Below, in pieces: positions 35,289-44,062 of a stretch of 64,000 nucleotides of DNA (position 1 is the stretch's first letter; each line of letters opens with the position of its first letter). Source of the stretch: Pandoraea vervacti. Its GTDB lineage: Bacteria; Pseudomonadota; Gammaproteobacteria; Burkholderiales; Burkholderiaceae. The DNA is taken from NCBI RefSeq assembly GCF_000934605.2, contig NZ_CP010897.2:4278001-4342000 (forward strand). Reading direction: 5' to 3'. The position numbers were made by a program, and so were the translations under genes. The notes beneath the pieces were generated by a model that saw only the letters and a list, made by a program, of their open reading frames with translations, was not told where the DNA came from and searched no databases.

Positions 35289-36044
35289 ATGACTGAGAAG
35301 GTAGCAGTAGTCACGGGCGGCGGTATGGGCATTGGCGCCGCCATCTGCGAACGATTGGTAAAGGATGGTATGACCGTGGTGGTGGCCGACCTCAACGAAG
35401 GGGCGGCCGCGGAGACGGCCGCAGCGCTCACCGCGTCGGGTGGCAAGGCGTGGGCGCTGGGGATGAATGTGGGAGAGGAAGCGTCGATTGCCGACGGCTT
35501 CGCGCAGATCGCGAAACGGCACGGCCGCTGCGACGTACTCGTCAACAACGCCGGGATCGCCAAGACCTATCCGTTTCTCGACTACCCGCTCGACCACTGG
35601 CATCAGGTGATGAACGTGAACCTGACCGGCACGCTGCTATGCGGCCAGCATGCGGCGCGTCTCATGCGTGAGCAGCGTTGGGGGCGCATCATCAATCTGG
35701 CGTCGGTGGCGGGCATTCTGGCGAGCGCCGGGCGCACGGCATACGGCACCTCGAAGGCGGCCGTGATCGGGCTCACGCGCCAGATGGCCATCGAACTCGC
35801 GCCGTTCGGCATCACGGCCAACGGGATCGCGCCGGGCCCCATCGATACGCCGCTCACGAAGGTGTTGCATTCGGACGTTTCGCGTCGCCACTACACGGAG
35901 ACGACGCCGCTCGGACGCTACGGCCAGCCCGGTGAGATTGCCGGCGCCGTGAGCTTTCTCGCGTCGGACGACGCGTCGTACGTGACCGGGCACATCCTGC
36001 CGGTCGATGGCGGCTTCGTCGCCGCCGGCATTCTGGAAATCTGA
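35289..36044 (+). CDS. Short-chain dehydrogenase/reductase (FabG/3-hydroxyacyl type)
   Basis: This 251-residue classical SDR has the nucleotide motif TGGGMGIG, NNAG (VLVNNAGIAKTYPF), the catalytic Ser in NLASVAG and the YGTSK motif. PGPIDTPL follows. It reduces or oxidises a hydroxy or keto group, and by context perhaps a 3-hydroxyacyl-CoA of the thiolase pathway. It has its own ribosome site AGGAG 8 bases before the ATG. It lies 95 bases after the TRAP permease in the same direction, so it is probably in the same transcript. Confidence 0.92.
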   Translation: MTEKVAVVTGGGMGIGAAICERLVKDGMTVVVADLNEGAAAETAAALTASGGKAWALGMNVGEEASIADGFAQIAKRHGRCDVLVNNAGIAKTYPFLDYPLDHWHQVMNVNLTGTLLCGQHAARLMREQRWGRIINLASVAGILASAGRTAYGTSKAAVIGLTRQMAIELAPFGITANGIAPGPIDTPLTKVLHSDVSRRHYTETTPLGRYGQPGEIAGAVSFLASDDASYVTGHILPVDGGFVAAGILEI

Positions 36045-36051
36045 CGACACA

Positions 36052-36076
36052 CGCCGACGGTATCTGCCGTCGGCTT
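36052..36076 (+). terminator. Terminator after the SDR gene
   Basis: The hairpin GCCGACGG-TATCTG-CCGTCGGC is followed by TTCCCC. It lies just after the SDR stop and separates it from the convergent LysR gene. Confidence 0.6.
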
Positions 36077-36109
36077 CCCCTGCGCGCTTGCGCCCCGCTC
36101 CCCCAACGT

Positions 36110-37054
36110 CTATTGAAGTCGGGTGTCCGGCAGGTCCGGCACCAGTCGCGCCCCCGGCGCACGCTGCATCTCGCGCCACACGCTGCGCGCATTGTCCACG
36201 AACGTCGCCACGCAAGGGTTGTGGTTATCCCGGCTCCATAGCAGCGCCACCTCGGCCACGGGTGCGTTCCTGAGCGGCTTGAACACGGCGTTGCCCGACG
36301 CGCTCGCGCTGCTCATGGACATCGGCACCATCGCCACGCCCAGCCCTTCGCCCACGAGGTTGATGATCGTCTGCTGCAAGTTGGTTTCGAGCCGGATGTG
36401 CGGCGAAAAGCCCGAGCGACGGCAGTGCGTGACGATCAGGTCATAGACGAGCGGCGCGATCTCGCGCGGAATGCTCACGAACGATTCTTCGGCCAGTTGC
36501 GCCGCGTCGAGCACCCGCACCTTCGCCAGCGCGTGTGTGCGGGGAATGACCGCCACCATCTCCTCGCGAAAGACCGTCGCCGTATCGAGACCGGTCAAAT
36601 CCTCCGGGCGATACATGATGCCGACGTCGGTCTGCCCCGCGCGCACGGACTCCGCGAGCAGATTGGGCAAGGTCTCCGCCAGCTTCATGTCGACGCGCGA
36701 GTACGCTGCGGCATACGTGCGCGTGAGCGCCGGGAGAATGTTGTACGCCGAGGACATCATGAAGCCGACGGTGATCGCCCCGTCTTCTCCCCGACTCGCC
36801 GCCACCACGTTACGGCGCGCCCGATCGACCGAGTTGAGGATTTCGACCGCGTCCTGATAGAAGCGCGTGCCGGCGCGCGTGAGCCGCACGCTGCGATTCG
36901 TCCGCTCGAACAACTGCACGCCCAGTTCGGCCTCCATCAACGCGATCTGGCGTGACAGGGGCGGCTGCGAGATGTGCAATTGCTGGGCTGCACGACCGAA
37001 GTGAAGCGTCTGGGCGAGGACCACGAAGTACTGGAAATGGCGCAACTCGATCAT
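36110..37054 (-). CDS. LysR-family transcriptional regulator
   Basis: The 314-residue LTTR has a standard N-terminal HTH (FGRAAQQLHISQPPLSRQIA) and an effector domain from about residue 90 (GAITVGFMMSSAYNILPALT). It resembles the CbbR/BenM group. It runs convergent to the SDR gene and divergent from the sigma-54 activator gene, so it may control that activator, the TRAP operon or both. A 15-base ATAC-N7-GTAT site four bases upstream of its own start suggests autorepression. Confidence 0.9.
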   Translation of the reverse strand: MIELRHFQYFVVLAQTLHFGRAAQQLHISQPPLSRQIALMEAELGVQLFERTNRSVRLTRAGTRFYQDAVEILNSVDRARRNVVAASRGEDGAITVGFMMSSAYNILPALTRTYAAAYSRVDMKLAETLPNLLAESVRAGQTDVGIMYRPEDLTGLDTATVFREEMVAVIPRTHALAKVRVLDAAQLAEESFVSIPREIAPLVYDLIVTHCRRSGFSPHIRLETNLQQTIINLVGEGLGVAMVPMSMSSASASGNAVFKPLRNAPVAEVALLWSRDNHNPCVATFVDNARSVWREMQRAPGARLVPDLPDTRLQ

Positions 37055-37057
37055 TTG

Positions 37058-37072
37058 ATACCCCAAAGGTAT
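37058..37072. promoter_or_regulatory. LysR-type box ATAC-N7-GTAT
   Basis: ATACCCCAAAGGTAT is a perfect ATAC-N7-GTAT dyad, which is the classic LTTR form of the T-N11-A rule. It lies next to the LysR start codon in the 182-base gap shared with the divergent sigma-54 activator gene. Confidence 0.6.
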
Positions 37073-37236
37073 TATTGGCGCATCAATATTGTATTGGATG
37101 TTATGACTCGTCGGTCGTATCCTGCTTTGGCGGTTGGCCACCCGAGCCGGTCGCGACATAAAGAGACGTCAGGAATCGCCAGGCCACAAGCCACCGACGG
37201 CGCCCCTTTCGTACCGATACGAGAAGGAGACAAGTC

Positions 37237-38505
37237 ATGCCCGCTCACCTTGCTGTAGCGCACGCCCCCGCTCGACCTGTCGGCCACGCCAGCCCCCTTG
37301 GCGCAGCCAAACCCAATCCCCCGTTCAGCAACATTGCCGCGCTTGCCGAGCGCATCGTACGTGTGCCGCCTGTGGCCGCCCCCACGGCGCATCTGACGGC
37401 AAACGCACGTCAGTGGCGCCCCGACTACCTCGACATCGACGATCTCTGCGGCACCGACGCGCGCATGCGCGATCTGCTCGCGCGCGGCAAGCGCTTCGTC
37501 GACCGGGGACTGCCGGTGCTGATTCTCGGCGAAACGGGAACCGGCAAGGAATTCCTGGCGCGCGCGCTGCATGCTTATAGCGAACGGCGCGCGCAATCGT
37601 TCGTCGCGATCAACACCGCTTCGCTGCCGGAGCATCTCGTGGAGAGCGAGTTGTTCGGTTATCAGCGCGGCGCATTTTCCGGCGCATTGCCCGGCGGGAT
37701 GAAAGGGAAGTTGCAGCAAGCCGATGGCGGCACGCTCTTTCTTGACGAAATCGGCGACATGCCGTTTGCCTTGCAAACGCGCCTGCTACGCGTGCTATCG
37801 GAGCGCGAAGTGACACCGCTGGGGGCGAGCCAGCCGGTGCCGGTCGACGTGCAACTGATCTGCGCGACGCACCAGGATCTTGCAGACGCCGTGGCACAGG
37901 GCACATTCCGTGAAGACCTCTACTACCGGATTGCCGTGGGCGTGTTGACGTTGCCTACGCTGCGCGAGCGCGACGACAAGACCGAGCTGATCGCGCGCAT
38001 GCTGTGCGACGAGTGGGCCGGACTATCCGTCGATCAGGCGCTCACGCGCGTGTCGCCCGACGCCCTCTCGCGGCTGCTCATGCACGCATGGCCGGGTAAC
38101 CTGCGTCAGATGCGCGCGACGCTGCGTTATGCGTGTGCGGTAATGAGCGGCGAGACGCTGTGCGTGAACGATTTGCCGCCGGAGTTTTTGCAGGCAGCCG
38201 CCCCGCACGCAACGCCCTTGCGTGTGGCGACGACCCTGCGTCGCGACGACGAGGCAGGTGAGACGGAAACGGTCTGTGCGACGCGCCTTCATACGTTGCA
38301 CGCCACCCATCGCCTGCACGATGACCGCCAGGACTCGGAGCGCGAGCGCATTTTGCAGGCCCTCGCACAACATCGCTGGAATATTTCTGCGGCGGCGCGC
38401 ACGCTCGGTTTCTGTCGTGCATCGCTGTATCGGAAGCTCAAGCAGTTGAGCATTCCGCACGTGCGCGATTGCGGCGAGGCACTCACGACGGGTCACTACG
38501 CCTGA
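37237..38505 (+). CDS. Sigma-54-dependent activator, AcoR-like, without sensor domain
   Basis: This 422-residue enhancer-binding protein has Walker A GETGTGKE (98-105), the sigma-54 contact loop as GAFSGA (145-150), Walker B GGTLFLDE (164-171), FREDLYYRI and a C-terminal Fis-type HTH (NISAAARTLGFCRASLYRKL). Usual AcoR proteins have about 300 residues of GAF/PAS sensor in front; here only about 65 disordered-looking residues precede the AAA+ core. The GAFTGA threonine is serine. AAGGAGA lies eight bases before the ATG. It is the only sigma-54 activator in the window and the best candidate for binding the palindromes at 31878-31956. Confidence 0.9.
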   Translation: MPAHLAVAHAPARPVGHASPLGAAKPNPPFSNIAALAERIVRVPPVAAPTAHLTANARQWRPDYLDIDDLCGTDARMRDLLARGKRFVDRGLPVLILGETGTGKEFLARALHAYSERRAQSFVAINTASLPEHLVESELFGYQRGAFSGALPGGMKGKLQQADGGTLFLDEIGDMPFALQTRLLRVLSEREVTPLGASQPVPVDVQLICATHQDLADAVAQGTFREDLYYRIAVGVLTLPTLRERDDKTELIARMLCDEWAGLSVDQALTRVSPDALSRLLMHAWPGNLRQMRATLRYACAVMSGETLCVNDLPPEFLQAAAPHATPLRVATTLRRDDEAGETETVCATRLHTLHATHRLHDDRQDSERERILQALAQHRWNISAAARTLGFCRASLYRKLKQLSIPHVRDCGEALTTGHYA

Positions 38506-39394
38506 CGCCACATCCCCCATCCACCGGCGTACGAAAATGACGAGCAAAAAAAAGCGCGGCCGATGAGGCCGCGCCAAGGTTTGGAGACTTTTCACTCAAC
38601 GCAAAAGTCTACTTCTCGCGGAACGTAGTATAGGTCTGCCTCTCGAATTCATTGTCATCATTCGACGCAATGAATTATTCGGCGACTCGCAATAGTCCGT
38701 AAAACCCCATCAATAAAGCACTTTTTGGCACGCAGGAAATTCACACGCTTGCCGACTTCTCGGATTCGGCACATTGCGCGCGTGTACGTTGGTCACATGT
38801 CAGCGACGTGGCAGCGCACCGACACGACGCAGCACATCTCTCACGTTGCCATTGGTATAGCGATAACCGACACCGTGTATCGGAACGGGCTGCGCCAAGG
38901 TGATGGCCTGTCGAACGATGCCGCCCTCGCATTGCCATTCACACACCGTTTTTATTCGATGCGCGATGTGCGCGACACCCTCATCCGTTGCGATTCGTCA
39001 CCGACGGAACCAAAACGAAACATGCATGTCGCGCGCAAAACGTGTGCTGGCAACGCTTCGCACGCGCTTTCGCTTGCACGGCACACTGTGTTCCGGGCGC
39101 AACAAACTTCGCTTGCAGGGTGATTTCTCACCTACGCTTAATCAAGCCAATCCCTTGCCAGACAATGCTTTACAACGCGTCGCGCAGATTCTTTTCATAT
39201 CTGAAATAGATTCTTGCGGATTCTGAAATAGGCGGGAGTCACATCGACTCATACACTGCCCCCTGTCAACAGAGCAGTGCCGATAGCTGTTCGGGTCCGC
39301 GAGTGACACATCGTCACCTCGACATGTTCTGTTTCGCCGCGTTCTGTTTACACGCGAATTCTGCGATTCGTGTCACGTTACTGGAGCTTAAACC
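38506..39394. other. 889-base gap before the porin gene
   Basis: Besides the candidate small RNA the gap has a stretch of lower GC with no protein-like reading frame. It has the direct repeat TCTGAAATAG twice near 39200-39230, GTTCTGTTT twice near 39325-39350 and the inverted repeat CGAAT-TCTGCG-ATTCG near 39357. These probably belong to the control region of the porin. Confidence 0.6.
38546..38620 (-). ncRNA. Candidate small RNA with terminator
   Basis: On the minus strand the stretch carries the 8-bp hairpin AGACTTTT/AAAAGTCT, then GCGCGGCC-TCATC-GGCCGCGC followed by eight T, a textbook intrinsic terminator. A TATACT -10-like box at 38627-38632 would start a transcript near 38620, giving about 75 bases. 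The -35 box is poor (ATGACA at 20 bases). No minus-strand gene lies for more than 2 kb to the right, so the terminator needs an RNA of its own. Confidence 0.5.
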
Positions 39395-40558
39395 ATGAAA
39401 AAAACTCTTCTTGCCGCGGCCGTTGTCGGCGCGTTCTCGATGACCGCGCACGCACAAAGCAGCGTCACCCTGTACGGCTTGATCGACGCCGGCATCGCTT
39501 ACACGAGCAACTCGACCAACACCGTTGGTGCTTCGGGTTCGAAGAACTTCCGTGCAACGAGCGGTCTGGTCAACGGCAGCCGTTGGGGCCTGAAGGGCTC
39601 GGAAGACCTGGGTGGCGGTAACAAGGCCATCTTCGTGCTGGAAAACGGTTTCTCGATCGCTAACGGCTCGTCGCTGCAAGGCAACCGCATGTTCGGTCGT
39701 CAAGCCTTCGTCGGCCTGCAGAACGATCGCTTCGGCGCTGTGACGATCGGCCGTCAGTACGACTCGCTGGTTGATTACCTCGCACCGTTGACCCTGAACG
39801 GTTCGTCGTTCGGCGGCACGATCGCTTCGCACCCGTATGACAACGACAACACGAACAACTCGTTCCGTGTGAACAACTCGGTCAAGTACTCGAGCGCCAA
39901 CTACAACGGCCTGACCTTCGGCGGCCTGTATGGCTTCTCGAACAAGGCTGGCGACTTCGCCAACAACCGTGCGTTCAGCGCTGGCGTGAACTACGCTAAC
40001 GGCCCGTTCACGGTCGCTGCTGCTTACTTGGAGCGCCAAGGCAATCCGGGTAACAACAACGCCACCGGCGCAGTCGATACGTCGGCTAGCGGTGACTCGG
40101 TGTTCCAGTCGTCGAAGCAACGCGTCTGGGGTATCGGTGGTAACTACGCCTTCGGCCCGGCAACGGTCGGCCTGGTGTACACCCACACCCAACTGCAAGG
40201 TCTGACGGGCCTGAACTACAACAGCACTGCTGTGTCGTTCGCTAACGACGGCCTGAAGTTCGACAACTTCGAAGTCAACGGTCGCTACATGCTGACCCCG
40301 GCAGTCTCGCTTTCGGCCGCGTACGTGTACACGATGGCCAAGCAAGATTCGACGGACAAGAAGCCGAAGTTCCACACCGTTACGCTGCAAGCTGACTACC
40401 GTCTGTCGAAGCGCACCGATGTGTACCTGACGGGTTCGTACCAGCACATCTCCGACAACGAAGGCACGGGCCTGGCGGCTGGTGTCGGCGCTGCCGGCGG
40501 TATGTCGTCGACCAGCTCGCAAACCGTCGTCGGCACGGGTATCCGTCACCGCTTCTAA
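39395..40558 (+). CDS. Trimeric outer-membrane porin
   Basis: The 387-residue protein is a Burkholderia-type general porin of 16 beta strands. It has the signal peptide MKKTLLAAAVVGAFSMTAHA, the first strand QSSVTLYGLIDAGI, GSRWGLKGSEDLGGGNKA, RQAFVGL in the L3 region and a C-terminal phenylalanine (GTGIRHRF) used for BAM recognition. Codon use is strongly biased (AAC, GGC, CTG), as in highly expressed genes. A strong terminator follows. It is a single gene with a long leader region. Confidence 0.94.
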   Translation: MKKTLLAAAVVGAFSMTAHAQSSVTLYGLIDAGIAYTSNSTNTVGASGSKNFRATSGLVNGSRWGLKGSEDLGGGNKAIFVLENGFSIANGSSLQGNRMFGRQAFVGLQNDRFGAVTIGRQYDSLVDYLAPLTLNGSSFGGTIASHPYDNDNTNNSFRVNNSVKYSSANYNGLTFGGLYGFSNKAGDFANNRAFSAGVNYANGPFTVAAAYLERQGNPGNNNATGAVDTSASGDSVFQSSKQRVWGIGGNYAFGPATVGLVYTHTQLQGLTGLNYNSTAVSFANDGLKFDNFEVNGRYMLTPAVSLSAAYVYTMAKQDSTDKKPKFHTVTLQADYRLSKRTDVYLTGSYQHISDNEGTGLAAGVGAAGGMSSTSSQTVVGTGIRHRF

Positions 40559-40605
40559 TCCAGGCGGCGTGAGCACCGGAGATGTCTTCCGGTGTTCCTG
40601 ACACG

Positions 40606-40636
40606 AAAATGGCAGCCTCGCGGCTGCCATTTTTTT
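40606..40636 (+). terminator. Terminator of the porin gene
   Basis: AAAATGGCAGCC-TCGC-GGCTGCCATTTTTTT is a perfect hairpin with a T run. A second hairpin ACCGGA/TCCGGT lies just upstream. Confidence 0.93.
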
Positions 40637-40694
40637 GCGCTGGATTTTGAAGCGGCGGCGCATTTCCCACGCGCCGCCCCTCGAGTCGATAACG

Positions 40695-42260
40695 TCAGAA
40701 GCGCGTCTCGCGCGCCGCACGCAGGAAGTTATCCAGCACCGGCGTGCAATCCAGAAACTCCGGACCGCCCGCACGGTGGAACTCCGGATGCCACTGCAAG
40801 CCCATCACGAACGGCGCTTTGCGATAGCGAATCGCCTCGACCACGCCGTCTTCCGCGCACACGGCCTCCACACTCAGATCACGACCGAGCGTCTTTACCG
40901 ACTGGTGGTGAATCGAGTTGACGATCGGCACGTCCACCGGCGCGAGCATTTGCGCGAGCGACGAGCCTTCGGGGAACGTCAGCGTGTGACGGTTGTGTTC
41001 ATACGTTTCGGTCACGTGCGGAATCGCCTCGGGCAAATCCGTCGCGATGTCCTGATGCAACGTGCCGCCGAAGGCGACGTTGATCAGCTGGCACCCACGG
41101 CACACGCCGAGAATCGGCTTGCCCTGCTCGACGAACTCGTGCAACAGCTCAAGCTCGTACATGTCGCGCATACGATCGCCCTGCCATTCGTGGCGCGTCG
41201 CGACTTCCGAATAGGTCAGCGGGGAGACGTCCGCCCCGCCCTGCAAGACCAGACCGTCGAGGTGCTTCGCGTAATCGTGCAGACGGATGTGGCTCGGATG
41301 CAGCAAACCCTGCGTATCGACCGTCGGGATCATGAACACCAGCACGTCGCGCGACATCACCCAGTGGGCGATCGACTCTTCGAGGTATTGCAGCGTCTTG
41401 CTGCGCAGCCCCTTTGAGCCCGGTTCCGGGTGGAAAATACGCGCAGAGATCCCGATCTTCAGCGTGCGCTGCGTGATACGCTGCCCGGCGCGGTCGTACC
41501 AGGCGCGAAAACGCGCCGACATGATGCGACGCAGAACCGACCACGGCGAATCGCCCGCCTGCAAATACGATGGCTGACCGCCCATCGAGGCCGGACTGCC
41601 GGGACGCGGTGCGCCCGAACCGAACGACGGTTGATGCGGCGGCTCACCACCGCCACCCGCGCCACTGGCCCCTCCCGTCCCTCCCGTCCCTGCCGCCCCC
41701 GCCGTTCCTGAAGCACCGCCGGTCGTTCCCGCTTCTCCGATGCTGCCACCCGCGCTGCCGAGACCTGCCGCTTTGACGTCGTCGCCCGACTTCGGCACCG
41801 GCGAGCCGATCGGATTGCGATCAGACGCCACTTCAGCGGCAGAGCCCTGCCTCGCGGGCTTTGCCGCCGGGGCAGGCGCCGTCGGCTTTTCCGCTCGCGC
41901 GTCGGCCGAACCGGTCACCTCCGTGGGCGGCGCAGGACGTGTCAGTGTATCGGGGTTCGGCGGCATGTCCGGAGACCCTTCGGCCGTGCCGGCAACCGGC
42001 TTGGCGGTCGGACGTGGTGTCGACGGCGTGGCCGGCTCGACGTACTCCGACTCGCTCGTGGCAGGCGAATCCGCAGGCGAGCCGCTGGCCTTCCCGGCTT
42101 CCGGCCCGGAGGCCGGTGAAGCGGCGGGCGGGGTGGGTGACGCCGAAGCAGGCGGCGCCGCTGTGGGCTTGCTCGTGTCGGACTCGGGCTTGGGCGTTGG
42201 CTGCATTGGCTGCGGCGGCTGCTTTGGCTGCTGCGATTTCGGATCTTGAGCGTCGGTCAT
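40695..42260 (-). CDS. Class I glutamine-amidotransferase-like hydrolase with long disordered head
   Basis: Residues about 265-521 form a PuuD-type gamma-glutamyl hydrolase: catalytic Cys in GVCRGCQLINVAFGG and His/Glu in GLQWHPEFHR, with DGLVLQGGADVSP before them. PuuD cleaves gamma-glutamyl-GABA or related compounds. The first 250 residues are a Pro/Ala/Ser then Gly-rich stretch (SAGGSIGEAGTTGG, GTGGTGGASGAGGGG) with no fold, encoded by short repeats. This doubles the family length of about 255. No signal peptide is seen. The true start could lie nearer the domain, but the reading frame has no stop over the whole head and the codon pattern is gene-like. Confidence 0.88.
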   Translation of the reverse strand: MTDAQDPKSQQPKQPPQPMQPTPKPESDTSKPTAAPPASASPTPPAASPASGPEAGKASGSPADSPATSESEYVEPATPSTPRPTAKPVAGTAEGSPDMPPNPDTLTRPAPPTEVTGSADARAEKPTAPAPAAKPARQGSAAEVASDRNPIGSPVPKSGDDVKAAGLGSAGGSIGEAGTTGGASGTAGAAGTGGTGGASGAGGGGEPPHQPSFGSGAPRPGSPASMGGQPSYLQAGDSPWSVLRRIMSARFRAWYDRAGQRITQRTLKIGISARIFHPEPGSKGLRSKTLQYLEESIAHWVMSRDVLVFMIPTVDTQGLLHPSHIRLHDYAKHLDGLVLQGGADVSPLTYSEVATRHEWQGDRMRDMYELELLHEFVEQGKPILGVCRGCQLINVAFGGTLHQDIATDLPEAIPHVTETYEHNRHTLTFPEGSSLAQMLAPVDVPIVNSIHHQSVKTLGRDLSVEAVCAEDGVVEAIRYRKAPFVMGLQWHPEFHRAGGPEFLDCTPVLDNFLRAARETRF

Positions 42261-42674
42261 GATGGCTTTGAAGTGCGTCCTGAAAAGATCGTGAGGACGA
42301 AGGGGAAAGAAGGATTGACCACGTCGGCCCGGGAATTATCCCGCCGCCACAATCCCGCCGCAACCGCATTGCCGGCATCACCGGCGCACACCGGCACACA
42401 CCGGCACGTCGAGCGGCGTCGCCCGACGGGCTCCGAATCAACGATGAAACGCCAATGAAACCCTCTCACCCGGCCAATGTCGAAGATTTTTGTTACGCGA
42501 CGGACGCATCGCACACTCGCCAGACACCGGTCGGGCCGGCGCAGCGAACCATGCCGTCGACGCGTATAATCGAGAAAATTGCGCGACATACACCGGAATT
42601 TGCGCGATGTTACCCTCGTTTGCGAGAAATGGCTTGCCACGACCGGCGAGCCCATTGGCACCAGGAGTTTGCAA
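42261..42674. other. 414-base gap between the hydrolase and DUF1232 genes
   Basis: No gene is supported. A TATAAT box at 42565-42570 points to the DUF1232 gene, though no good -35 element lies 17 bases before it. Short repeats of CACACCGGCA occur near 42385-42405. Confidence 0.5.
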
Positions 42675-42956
42675 GTGAAGCGTTTTCTTCGTCTGTGGCA
42701 AATCGCCCGTCATGACTTCCGCGTGCTGTGGCATGCGGCCCGCGACCCGCGACGTCCACGCTGGCTCCTGCCTGCCGTGGTACTGCTCGCGGTCTATCTG
42801 CTCAGTCCCATCGACCTGATTCCCGACTTCGTGCCGGTGTTCGGGTTGCTCGACGATGTCGTCGTGATCGGCATGGTCATCCACTGGCTCATCAAACGGT
42901 TGCCGATGGAGGTGCGCGAGGACGCGCGCGCTCACGTTTTCACGCAGCGCGCCTGA
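42675..42956 (+). CDS. DUF1232/YkvA-family small membrane protein
   Basis: This 93-residue protein starts with GTG (GGAG nine bases upstream) and contains the DUF1232 core LLAVYLLSPIDLIPDFVPVFGLLDDVVV, where the SP-IDLIPD and DD are invariant. Two membrane segments flank it. The role of the family is unknown. It is a single gene with a terminator 23 bases after the stop. Confidence 0.88.
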   Translation: MKRFLRLWQIARHDFRVLWHAARDPRRPRWLLPAVVLLAVYLLSPIDLIPDFVPVFGLLDDVVVIGMVIHWLIKRLPMEVREDARAHVFTQRA

Positions 42957-42978
42957 TATCGGGCAAGCTAGATGCGAC

Positions 42979-43007
42979 GAAAAAGGGACGCCGAGGCGTC
43001 CCTTTTT
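42979..43007. terminator. Bidirectional terminator
   Basis: AAAAAGGGACGCC-GA-GGCGTCCCTTTTT forms a hairpin with A and T runs on either side. It ends the DUF1232 gene from the left and the quinone reductase gene from the right. A CGTCTTTCT direct repeat follows at about 43008-43035. Confidence 0.9.
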
Positions 43008-43053
43008 CGTCTTTCTCGTCTTTCTCGTCTTTCCTTTCCGACGGGCCAAACAC

Positions 43054-44028
43054 TCAGGGCATGAGCAAGGTCGAACCGGTGGTCTTGCGCGACTCGAGAT
43101 CGCGGTGCGCCTGCGCGACGTCGGACAGCGCATAACGCTGGTTCACCTCGATCTTCACCGTGCCGTTGCCGACTACCTCGAACAACTCCTTCGCCGTGGC
43201 TTCCAGATCGGCACGCTTGGCGGTGTAGTTGAAGAGTGTCGGACGCGTGAAAAACAATGAGCCGCGTGAGACCAGATCGCTGGTATTGATCTGCGCGACG
43301 GGACCGGAGGCATTGCCGAAGTTCACCATCATGCCCAGCGCACGCAGGCAGTCGAGCGAACCCATGAAGGTGTCTTTGCCGATGGAGTCGTAGACGACGG
43401 GCACGCCCTCGCCGCCTGTGATCTCCTTCACGCGTTCGACGAAGTTCTCACGCGTATAGACGATGGGGTGATCGCAGCCGTGCGCACGTGCGAGCGCTGC
43501 CTTCTCGTCCGAGCCGACCGTGCCGATGACCGTCGCGCCGAGCGCCTTCGCCCACTGACACACGATCAGGCCCACACCGCCGGCCGCCGCATGAATCAGA
43601 ATGGTGTCGCCCGCCTTGACCGGATACGTGCGACGCAGCAGATACTGCGCCGTCATGCCCTGGAGCATCATGGCCGCCGCCTGATCGTCGCTGACGTTCT
43701 CCGGCAGGCGCACGAGCGGTGCCGCCGGCATCACGCGCGCCTGCGAGTAGGCGCCGCACGGGCGGCTCGCGTACGCGACCCGGTCACCGGGCTTCACATG
43801 CGTCACGCCCTCGCCCACCGCTTCGACCACGCCAGCCGCTTCCATGCCCAGTCCGGCAGGCAGCGGCTGCGGGTAAAGACCGGTGCGGAAATACACGTCG
43901 ATGTAGTTCAGACCGACGGCGTTATGGCGCACCCGCGCTTCGCCCGGCCCCGGTTCGCCAACATCGACATCGACCCACTGCATCACTTCCGGGCCGCCGT
44001 TCTGTTCGATACGGATTGCTTTTGTCAT
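43054..44028 (-). CDS. NADPH:quinone oxidoreductase (zeta-crystallin type)
   Basis: This 324-residue zinc-free MDR enzyme reduces quinones with NADPH. It has the N-terminal RIEQNGGPEVMQWVDV, the YIDVYFRTGLYP motif, the nucleotide motif AAAGGVGLIVCQWAKALGATVIGT and the VVYDSIGKDTF strand. Length and motifs are those of QorA. It is the first gene in a minus-strand cluster that continues with mgsA after 34 bases. Confidence 0.93.
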   Translation of the reverse strand: MTKAIRIEQNGGPEVMQWVDVDVGEPGPGEARVRHNAVGLNYIDVYFRTGLYPQPLPAGLGMEAAGVVEAVGEGVTHVKPGDRVAYASRPCGAYSQARVMPAAPLVRLPENVSDDQAAAMMLQGMTAQYLLRRTYPVKAGDTILIHAAAGGVGLIVCQWAKALGATVIGTVGSDEKAALARAHGCDHPIVYTRENFVERVKEITGGEGVPVVYDSIGKDTFMGSLDCLRALGMMVNFGNASGPVAQINTSDLVSRGSLFFTRPTLFNYTAKRADLEATAKELFEVVGNGTVKIEVNQRYALSDVAQAHRDLESRKTTGSTLLMP

Positions 44029-44062
44029 CCTCGTTCTCTCCCTCGATGGGTGGTGTTTATCG

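Noticed and set aside
38724..38745. A sigma-54 promoter from TGGCACG at 38727
   Set aside because: The -12 GC is missing at the required distance (the sequence reads AAAT there).
38725..39123. A 132-codon open frame in the porin upstream gap
   Set aside because: It has no family likeness, no good ribosome site and mixed codon use, and lies in a region of lower GC that looks regulatory.
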